A stretch of 64,000 nucleotides of DNA, from the NCBI GenBank assembly GCA_964036315.1, contig OZ038478.1:140047156-140111155 (forward strand), read 5' to 3'. The translations under genes and the position numbers were made by a program. Numbering within the stretch: position 1 is the stretch's first letter; every line of letters starts with the position of its first letter. The notes beneath the pieces were generated by a model. It saw only the letters and a list, made by a program, of their open reading frames with translations, was not told the DNA's origin and made no database searches. The DNA is from Acanthosepion esculentum (taxonomy: Eukaryota > Mollusca > Cephalopoda > Sepiida > Sepiidae). Positions 56,577 to 64,000 of the stretch are shown here, piece by piece.

Positions 56577-57346
56577 GTTGGATCTCGTGATAATATTTAT
56601 TACTGTATGCAAAACACAGTAAATGTGGCACAAAGCCAAAAATGGGGATTGGGAAAGGAAGGTCATCGCTTGTCTTAAAATTAAACTTAGCTAGTCGCAC
56701 GCACTGACCCAAGCATACAAAACAATATTCCTTTCACCAAAACACCACATTCATACATACCATTCGTTCTACAACCACCAAAATACCTCATTGTCTCTAT
56801 GAAAATCCTAAATAACCCCATATATACAATAAAGTCTGTTGGGGGGCGGGCATAAAAATTAAATAAAATAATCCCCAATGACTATATACAATATGCATAC
56901 AAATATGTACAAGAAAACTAAACAAAATCATGTTAGTAATTAAAAACCCCCCGACAAATCCTAAATGTGCCAGTAAAATCAATTAACTGGGCGAAATCGA
57001 CACGGGACTTTGACAATATAAAATACACATTTATCCATCCCAACCACTCGCACAAACACGCACTGATTCACACACAAACATACGAAAAGGATCACACACA
57101 CGAAAACGAAAGGCGTCCCGCATCATCCAGAGAACTGAAATCACTGAGCACCTAAAGAGGGGAGGGATGGGGAGTTAAACTAAAGGAAAAGAAAAGGGGA
57201 CAGAAAAAAAAGGGGCCAATGAGCAAACATACCTTAGCTAAGTTTACATAATCCTAAGAAACTAAAAATAAAACACCAAATACCCTAATCTAGCCTAAGC
57301 ATGGATGGGTTGCCCAAGTTCAACCCAGGAAAACAATATCCTATGC

Positions 57347-60300
57347 CTAACCGGCATCAAAATGCCACTCAAGGTCAGCCCCTTTCACACGGCACAAACG
57401 CGCAAGAGTCACCCACCTTTCGCCAAATTCAGATGATGTGAGTCGCCGCCTTTCCGTCCTAATCTTGACTTTAAGCAGATGCCTAAAGAACAAGATCAGT
57501 TCGGAAGAAGCAAACTTCTCGCCACCATAGAATTCCTTCTGACGCGTCGTCCAAATCACGACTCTCATAACGCCTAGTAAGCAACAGAACACATAATTCT
57601 CAGCCCTCGACATCTGCGGTACCACATTGCTGCAAACAGAAACGACATCCAGGACAAAGGTCTTTCTCCGCAAGACGCGAACCATGAGGCCTTCAACAAA
57701 CCTGCACAACGGCACTACCACTCTGCACTGAAAGAAGGCGTGACCAATGGTCTCGACTTCCCCAACACAGCGGCGGCAGTTTGGAGAATTCTCCAAGCCC
57801 GCTGCACAAAGTCTTTTGCCGACCCAGAGGGCTCCACGAATCACCTGCCAGGTGAGTGATGCCTCGTCGTTAGTGAGGCATTTCAACCCTGTCGCCCAAG
57901 GCCATATTGAGCGAGCCTGCTGCTTCGTAAGACCGAGCTCGCTAATCAGAGCATCTTGAACGGACCCCCGAACTAACACTTGATACAATGCCCTACGAGA
58001 CAACGCCTGGACGTTGGAGAGGCCTTCCGACGCCCGTAAGAGGCATTTCAGAGCGCGACGACATTCGTGATAGGAGCTTTCGGCTCGGGGTCTACGGCGG
58101 GCCTCCCCCTCGCACGAGTGCACACTTCTCAGGGACGGGAAATTTTTCCGGGCATCTTCCTTCCAGAAGGCTCCCACCTCGTCCGGTTCGCGACACAATC
58201 GGTCCAGGAATGCAATGCGAAGCATATGTTGACGAATCTCAATGCTTGGCATTCCCAGGCCGCCCTCAGCGGTATGAAGGCAACAGATCTTGCGAGATAC
58301 CATAGCGGCCTTGCCTCTCCACAAGAAAGAGAACAAGAGCCTTACTAATAAACTTAGTGCGGTAAACGGAAGTGGAAGTACAGAGAGTCGGTACACGAGA
58401 ATAGGATATATGTGAGAAACACATACTTCCGCCCTTCCCTTCAGGGAAAGCCTCCTCCGAGACCACAGACCAACCGCGATCTCGGCCTTCCCTCGTACCT
58501 CCGACCAATTCATTTCCAACTGGAGATCCGGACCGAACCAGACGCCGAGTATCTTGATCGGCCCATCCGTCCAGAGGAAAGGTCCGGGAAGAGAAACTCC
58601 CTTCCACGCACCCAATCGCAAGCCCACAGACTTATCGCGATTGATCTTGGCCCCTGTCACCATCTCATAACCACTGACCACTTTGCTGACTTCGTCAATC
58701 TCGGCTCTGCTCGACACAAGAACCGAAACGTCGTCAGCATAGGCAGAATACCTTGCTGAGGTGGTGGCCCCAGGCAGAGATATTCCACGCAGGACCGGAT
58801 TCGCCTTTAACTTGCGAAGGAACGGTTCCAACGCAAGAACGTACAGCAAAGGCGAGAGCGGACAACCCTGACGAATAGAGCGAGACAATACGAAAGGCTT
58901 CGATCTTACTCCATTCACTTCCACCAGCGCACCGGGGGTCGCATACAAGAGTCGGATCCAGGAGCGAAAGTCGGCTCCGAAACCGGCCGCCGAAAGGACA
59001 GCCTCCAGAAAACGATGGTCAACCCTATCGAAGGCCTTGGACTGATCTAAATTGATCAGCGCGGCTTCACCGTCGACTTGTTCTAAGATCAAGCGTACCA
59101 TATGCAGGTTATCCTGAATAGTCCTGCCCTTCACAGCACAAGTCTGCTCGGGACCAATCAGACTAGACAGGACAAGCTGCAAACGGTTGGCTAAGATCTT
59201 CGCCAAAATCTTTAACTCCGTGTTTAACATTGTTAAAGGGCGAAAGTTCCCTAACCCATCCCCACCGTTCTTGTCCTTACGCAGCAACTTGATCACACCC
59301 CTGGTGAAGCGTTGGGGTATAGACCCCTGCTTCATCCAGTGGTTGAAAATCAGCTCCAGCAAAGGAACAAAAACGGGCGACAGCCTCAAGTACACTTCGT
59401 AGGGAAGACCATCGAGTCCCGGAGACTTATCCAGGCCAACCTGCTTCAGCGCATCCCAGATCTCGGACTCTGTTATGGGACCCTCGCACCCAGCCGCTTC
59501 AGCTGCCTCGAGGCAGGGAAAGTCGGCTAAATAGGAGTCGAACTGAGCAGAGCTCAGACCGGGCTCCCTGGTGAAAAGATCCTGAAAGTAATCACGAAAG
59601 ACCTCACATATGCCCGCGTTTGTAGTCACGGTCCGATTATCCGGTAATGTGACGCACGCGATATGTCGACGAGACGCACTCCTACTCTCCTCTGCACGCA
59701 ATTCAGCGGCCATATTCGTCGCCTCAGAGGACATTCTTTTTAACCTAGCCCTAACTACCAGAGCTTGATCCTTCTTGATAAGCAAGGAGGCCAACTCTGC
59801 CTTAGCTAAGGCTACATCCCCACTAACACGGGATTTCACGGCCCGATCAACTTTTTCTTCTAAAGCAGTTTGCGCCGCTAATCTATCTCGATTGAGTCGA
59901 CGACTAAAATCGGCAGCAAACGTTCTAATTTTGGATTTAAATTTACCCCACCAGGCGTTCCCGAAAACCGCTCCCGACAATTCCCGTTGTATCATTAGTA
60001 CCAGCTGGTCCCGAAATCCCTGCTCACCAAAAAGTGAACAGTTGAATTTCCAGTAACCAGCCAACCTAACCTTAGGCTTATCTAAGTTTACCCGGACCCG
60101 GACAAGCCTATGATCCGAATAAACTATGTAATGGAAACTTGGACACCCTAAGAGCCCTACATCGACTCTCTTAACTAAGACCCGGTCGAGGTAGCTCGCA
60201 AGCGTCCCAGGAGCCGAGTTGCCACTATTAGTCCAAGTCCATGCTACCTCCCGAGGATGCTCATTCCGGTACTTATCGACGAGATCAAACCCGCCGATAA

Positions 60301-60802
60301 AGTCCCGAAATGGTTTCACATCAGGATTGTTAGTACCCCGTTTTTTCCCTATACGATCTATATCGGGCTCAAGGACGGCATTCCAATCGCCCGCTAAAAC
60401 TACCCGACGAGGTGTCGTCAAAAACGGCTCGATCTGCCGAAACAGACCAGGTCGCTCAGCATGGGTATTAGGCGCATAAACGCCGATGAAACGTAAAGCC
60501 TTACCTTTTATGGTAACGTCCAGCACACAAAGCCTGCCCGCCGGATCTGCGAAAACAAGAGTACATGCAGCGTCTAAAGACCTGCTCACTAGCCAAGAGA
60601 CACCCCTCGAACGACCATCAAAACATGCTGAATAAAGGGCGAACCCCTTAGACAGCACATCCTCACGATCATGAGAAGAAAACCGGGTCTCTTGCACACA
60701 ACAGATATTAACCCCGAGGCGCTGAAGGTCGCGAGAGAGCCTCGCCCTGCGAGACTCCGACCTCAGGCCCCGGACATTTAAAGTAGCCAACCAGAGAGCC
60801 AT
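57347..60802 (-). CDS. Tx1-like L1 ORF2 protein, copy B: endonuclease-RT
   Basis: The 1151-residue intact frame is nearly identical to the copy A protein. By direct comparison I count nine substitutions and one single-residue deletion (the F of ESSFYHEC near residue 911). All endonuclease, RT (YADD) and CCHC motifs are kept. ATG 60802 lies 12 nt beyond the ORF1 stop and in the same frame. The similarity suggests very recent duplication or insertion, or continuing homogenisation. Confidence 0.96.
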   Translation of the reverse strand: MALWLATLNVRGLRSESRRARLSRDLQRLGVNICCVQETRFSSHDREDVLSKGFALYSACFDGRSRGVSWLVSRSLDAACTLVFADPAGRLCVLDVTIKGKALRFIGVYAPNTHAERPGLFRQIEPFLTTPRRVVLAGDWNAVLEPDIDRIGKKRGTNNPDVKPFRDFIGGFDLVDKYRNEHPREVAWTWTNSGNSAPGTLASYLDRVLVKRVDVGLLGCPSFHYIVYSDHRLVRVRVNLDKPKVRLAGYWKFNCSLFGEQGFRDQLVLMIQRELSGAVFGNAWWGKFKSKIRTFAADFSRRLNRDRLAAQTALEEKVDRAVKSRVSGDVALAKAELASLLIKKDQALVVRARLKRMSSEATNMAAELRAEESRSASRRHIACVTLPDNRTVTTNAGICEVFRDYFQDLFTREPGLSSAQFDSYLADFPCLEAAEAAGCEGPITESEIWDALKQVGLDKSPGLDGLPYEVYLRLSPVFVPLLELIFNHWMKQGSIPQRFTRGVIKLLRKDKNGGDGLGNFRPLTMLNTELKILAKILANRLQLVLSSLIGPEQTCAVKGRTIQDNLHMVRLILEQVDGEAALINLDQSKAFDRVDHRFLEAVLSAAGFGADFRSWIRLLYATPGALVEVNGVRSKPFVLSRSIRQGCPLSPLLYVLALEPFLRKLKANPVLRGISLPGATTSARYSAYADDVSVLVSSRAEIDEVSKVVSGYEMVTGAKINRDKSVGLRLGAWKGVSLPGPFLWTDGPIKILGVWFGPDLQLEMNWSEVRGKAEIAVGLWSRRRLSLKGRAEVCVSHIYPILVYRLSVLPLPFTALSLLVRLLFSFLWRGKAAMVSRKICCLHTAEGGLGMPSIEIRQHMLRIAFLDRLCREPDEVGAFWKEDARKNFPSLRSVHSCEGEARRRPRAESSYHECRRALKCLLRASEGLSNVQALSRRALYQVLVRGSVQDALISELGLTKQQARSIWPWATGLKCLTNDEASLTWQVIRGALWVGKRLCAAGLENSPNCRRCVGEVETIGHAFFQCRVVVPLCRFVEGLMVRVLRRKTFVLDVVSVCSNVVPQMSRAENYVFCCLLGVMRVVIWTTRQKEFYGGEKFASSELILFFRHLLKVKIRTERRRLTSSEFGERWVTLARLCRVKGADLEWHFDAG

Positions 60803-60814
60803 AGTGAAAACTGA

Positions 60815-62827
60815 TTAGGGTTGCTTACCTGTTTTGAACATGGCCGGGGTGAGGATACCGACAGCATCTCCCATAGACCCATGGCCCATCTCAGTGTTGA
60901 TGTTACCGTCCTGGGAGATCCCGCCGATATCCCACGGGAAAGTGAGTTTAAGAGCCCTATAGAGGGAGGGGTGAACAAAAATTGGGACCCTCCCTGCACA
61001 AAATGAGTTCATTTTCCGGAGCTTGTCGCTCTGAATGATAGCAATGGGCGGGCTCATGTTGAACGAGGATATGGCCTCGTCCAACATGGCCCAAATCTGT
61101 TTTGCTCCCGTGTCCACGCCCACCACGGTTAAAACCCGCTGGGCATCCGGAAAGTTCAACGGGTTGTCGATGTCTTTGTCGCTGAACTGTTTGATGGACA
61201 GGAGGAACTTTAGATTAGGGATACGGTTCCCATAATCCCTAGCTTTTTCCGCCTGCCTAGGGGAGATCTTACAAATGTCCAATCCATGATTGAAAATGCC
61301 CTTTGGTTTTTTTTTCTTTTCGCCGGGATCTTGAGTGGGGCTTCGGGGCCTTTTGGTGACCGGTGGTAACATCTGAGAGGTTTTAGTGGGAGAAGGACTG
61401 GGAGTGTGGCAAGGAGTGCAGGGTTGTCTAAAGGGACTGGGATCTCTACTGAGCGGGATTTGGGACTGGGCATGAGAGGTGGACGGCATAGCAGGAGAAG
61501 GCTTCACTCTGGAGAGAGGGGTTGAAGTGGGAGGCATGGGGATGGAGGATATACAAAGGGTGGCCTTCTTCTTCGGGGGAGATTTGATGGGGGAAATTAA
61601 TTTAGGTGACTGTAAGGGGATGTTTTTTTTTGGAGGAGATTTTGTGGTTTTTTTTTGGTCGTCCAGATGTTTTTTGAGTTTTTTTAGTTTCTCCGCTTTT
61701 TCGTGGCTCGGCTCGTATTTTAGCCTCTGCTCTTCAATTGAAAGAGTGGAGGTCGGGGCGTCGCCCTTGCTGTTGATAGAGGGAGTGGGACTGTGTGTGT
61801 CTTTAGTCCCCGAGGCTTCAGGGGACTGAGGACCCGCTGGCTGACGCTTCCCTCTGACCCTGCCAACTACCTGCCATTCCCCTTCTTCCCCCTTCTTAGC
61901 CACAGGAGAGGCGGAAGAGGGCTCTTCGGGGGATGGGGGCTTGGATGGTGACCCAACCGGGGGAACAACCTCTCCGGTCCCGGCAGCTGGCATGCCCATT
62001 ACAGGCGCGGCGGATTTTGCAGACTCGGTCAGAGGGGGAGTTTGGTCTTTTGTGACCTGAGTTCCAGAGGCCTTCTTCTCTGGGCAGGAAGAGGAGAGAT
62101 GACCAGTCACTCCACACTTCCAACAGGCTGGTTTACGACCGGTCACGATGACCGGCAGCTTCAGGTCACCTACGTCAATCCAGTTGGGGACGGAGCTGAA
62201 GGCCTTTCGATCGAGCATCATATCAAAGCTCCATCCCCCGGTCAGGCTATCGCAGGAAGCGGCCAATATTTCCCCGTATTGGGCCAGGAAAGCCGCGAGG
62301 TGTTCCCCGATAACCTGAGGAGGGACCTCGTACACTGCCACCCTGGTCCTTCGCCGACCCTCGTACTCCGTTCGGAGGATGAGATCCTTGGTGATCAACT
62401 CCCTCCGGGTGGCTCTCACGCAGTCTTCTGCAGTGGGCAGCAGCACGTCCCACATGAAGAAACCCTTGCCTTTGACAATTCTTAGGGGTTTGAACCCCAG
62501 GGACTCCAGTGCTTTAAACACTGTGTCTTTAGTCGAACGACAAATTTTGCGCGAACGCTTGTCGACGACAAAAACAGACACTATTCTTTTTTCGACTCTC
62601 TTCAGTTCCACTGGATCCTCCAAGAGCCCGTCTTTCACCACGAGGTGAGCGTAACTCTTGGCACGCTCCAGGAACTCCGCGATGTCGATAATACAATTCG
62701 GAGGGGACTTCCAACAAGAGGGCGAATCCCCGACCTCGGTACTGACTTTAGGCTTTTCATTGTTTTTTTCCTTTTCCAGGATTTCCTTAGCTATCCTGGC
62801 TTTGGCCGCCTGCTTAAGGACGTCCAC
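60815..62827 (-). CDS. Tx1-like L1 ORF1 protein, copy B
   Basis: The 670-residue open frame differs from copy A at about twelve residues, four of them in the first 25 residues. The zinc knuckle and C-terminal domain are unchanged. The GTG at 62827 is probably not the start. The ATG equivalent to that of copy A is at 63006, and a run of seven Ts at 62987-62993 (eight in copy A) throws it out of frame. Function is as for copy A: RNA-binding partner of ORF2 in the retrotransposition particle. Confidence 0.88.
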   Translation of the reverse strand: MDVLKQAAKARIAKEILEKEKNNEKPKVSTEVGDSPSCWKSPPNCIIDIAEFLERAKSYAHLVVKDGLLEDPVELKRVEKRIVSVFVVDKRSRKICRSTKDTVFKALESLGFKPLRIVKGKGFFMWDVLLPTAEDCVRATRRELITKDLILRTEYEGRRRTRVAVYEVPPQVIGEHLAAFLAQYGEILAASCDSLTGGWSFDMMLDRKAFSSVPNWIDVGDLKLPVIVTGRKPACWKCGVTGHLSSSCPEKKASGTQVTKDQTPPLTESAKSAAPVMGMPAAGTGEVVPPVGSPSKPPSPEEPSSASPVAKKGEEGEWQVVGRVRGKRQPAGPQSPEASGTKDTHSPTPSINSKGDAPTSTLSIEEQRLKYEPSHEKAEKLKKLKKHLDDQKKTTKSPPKKNIPLQSPKLISPIKSPPKKKATLCISSIPMPPTSTPLSRVKPSPAMPSTSHAQSQIPLSRDPSPFRQPCTPCHTPSPSPTKTSQMLPPVTKRPRSPTQDPGEKKKKPKGIFNHGLDICKISPRQAEKARDYGNRIPNLKFLLSIKQFSDKDIDNPLNFPDAQRVLTVVGVDTGAKQIWAMLDEAISSFNMSPPIAIIQSDKLRKMNSFCAGRVPIFVHPSLYRALKLTFPWDIGGISQDGNINTEMGHGSMGDAVGILTPAMFKTGKQP

Positions 62828-64000
62828 AATCTCCTCATTAGTAGGGGTTCGTGGCAGGGCAGGATATTCATTGGGATTATCTTTGTCCGGGGGGTCTTTT
62901 TTCGGGTTAAAAAGATGCTTCCTAACCGATTTTTTGATAGTAGCCAGGGTGGAAGTTTTTTTCTTTGTGATCAGGAAAGAAGGGGCTTTTTTTCCTTCTT
63001 CTCCATAATGAAGTAAGGGGGAGGGTCGGGAGTGGAGGAATAGGGGGAGGGATATTTACTAAATTTCGCCTAAAGGCGAAACAAAAAGAACGAATAACGC
63101 CAAAAGGCGCAAAAAAAATAAAAAGGGGGGGGGGAATTTAGACAAAAAAGTTCAAAGAAAAGATAGATAAGAAAAACTAAGATTAAACTCTAGCCGAAGC
63201 TAGTTAAAATAAAATAAAAGATGGCCGACTTTAAGAAGCGAGACTAGACAGCTAAATTAAACAATTACAAACACAACAAAAATAACACGTAAAAAACTTA
63301 AACAAATATCACCTAAAGGCGAAAATAAAAAACACAAGGAGGAAAATTAAATAATACAACGAAAACGGTTCAAAACAAGGTAAACAAAGACAATAATAAA
63401 CTTCGGCAAATAGCCGGAGCTATTAACAAAAAAACAAAATGGCCGACACTAGTCGAAAAGAATAAACAAAAGAAAATACGTAACTTTCGACGACAACCAA
63501 AGCTAGAAAAAAAAAATTCAAAATGGCCGACCCACAGAAAAGCGAGTCGAACCGATAAACAAAGGAAAAATAAACAAATAAATTATACAATACAAGGATT
63601 ACAAAACGAATTTAGTACAAACAAATTATAAAACGAAAAACACGGAAAAACGTTAGGTTAGGAAAGAAAACAGAAATTAAAATTAATAAACGCGAAAATC
63701 AGAAATTAAAGGAAAATGAAAATTTTAACGGAGGCTAAAAAGAAAAAGCGTGGAAACGAAAAACAAAAATTAAAGGTTGGAAGGAAATTAAAACGGGAAA
63801 CTAGAATAAAAGGAACAAGGCCTGCAAATTAAAAAGGGGTAAAAAATAAAAAACAAAGAATTACCGGGGGTAAAAATAAAATAAAAAGGAAAACAAAAAT
63901 TAAAGGGGGAAAATTGGAAAACTGAAATAAAACGAAAAAATAACAGAAATTAAAAGAGGGGGGTAAAAAAAAATGGAGAGAAGCAAAAATCCAAAGGACT
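62828..64000 (-). other. 5' UTR region of LINE copy B (partial)
   Basis: Repeats the copy A leader, including the three ATGGCCGAC-bearing units (near 63219-63229, 63436-63447, 63519-63533) and the TTTCGCC/GGCGAAA hairpin near 63063-63080. The 5' end is outside the window. Confidence 0.6.

Larger units (their letters stand above)
56577..64000 (-). mobile_element. Tx1-like L1 retrotransposon, copy B (5' end outside window)
   Basis: The sequence repeats copy A from its 3' end (48931 aligns with 56577) through the 5' UTR, stopping at the window edge at the base that corresponds to the start of the copy A T-run. The offset is about 7640 bp in the ORFs. Differences are few: scattered substitutions and homopolymer length changes. 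Confidence 0.9.

Overview
This is a window of repeat-dense animal DNA with no host gene that I can recognise. The sequence is AT-rich and intron-style, with long (TA)n, (CA)n and (GATA)n microsatellites. Almost every reading frame of any length belongs to a transposable element. The mix includes CsRn1-like and Mag-like Ty3/gypsy elements, Penelope-like elements (PLEs) with GIY-YIG endonucleases, tRNA-headed SINEs, mariner elements, a ZMYM1-like hAT element and Tx1-like L1 elements. That mix suggests a mollusc and, by inference, a cephalopod (octopus-like) genome. There are no operons, ribosome-binding sites or CRISPR arrays.

Layout. 1-1.6 kb is AT-rich noncoding DNA. 1.62-1.97 kb is a 53/55-bp tandem array that stops exactly at the edge of a CsRn1-like LTR retrotransposon. 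That element (1.97-8.39 kb, minus strand) has two LTRs of about 1.2 kb, a tRNA-Trp primer site, an intact 1051-residue pol, a gag with one stop codon, and a complete -1 frameshift signal at the gag-pol overlap. 9-15 kb holds PLE ends with hammerhead-like cores, a 5S-plus-tRNA SINE head, a PLE endonuclease relic and LINE relics. 15.3-18.2 kb is a decayed hAT transposon. 18.5-19.2 kb is the 3' end of a second gypsy element. 20.5-21.8 kb is a nearly complete mariner element inserted in a (TA)n tract. 22-34 kb contains degraded LINE relics, microsatellites and unassigned DNA. 34.1-36.9 kb is an internally deleted Mag-like element whose LTR/primer-site junction is reiterated about five times. 40-42 kb is a PLE with an inverted 5' portion, followed by a decayed mariner. 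42.6 kb is a SINE with a hammerhead-like core. 43.1-45.8 kb is a decayed jockey-superfamily LINE. 47.7-48.5 kb has LINE and PLE reverse transcriptase relics.

The right-hand 15 kb (48.93 kb to the end, minus strand) is the most active-looking part. It holds two head-to-tail, almost identical copies of a Tx1-like L1 element with a period of about 7.64 kb. Each copy encodes a zinc-knuckle ORF1 protein and an ORF2 protein of about 1150 residues (AP endonuclease, reverse transcriptase, C-terminal CCHC). ORF1 and ORF2 are in the same frame, separated by one stop codon and four codons. The second copy runs off the window.

The genes do not form a host pathway. Each cluster encodes its own mobilisation machinery. 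The best-preserved units are the two Tx1-like copies, the CsRn1-like pol and, apart from two point lesions, the mariner. Coordinates of degraded elements are approximate because I could not run alignments.
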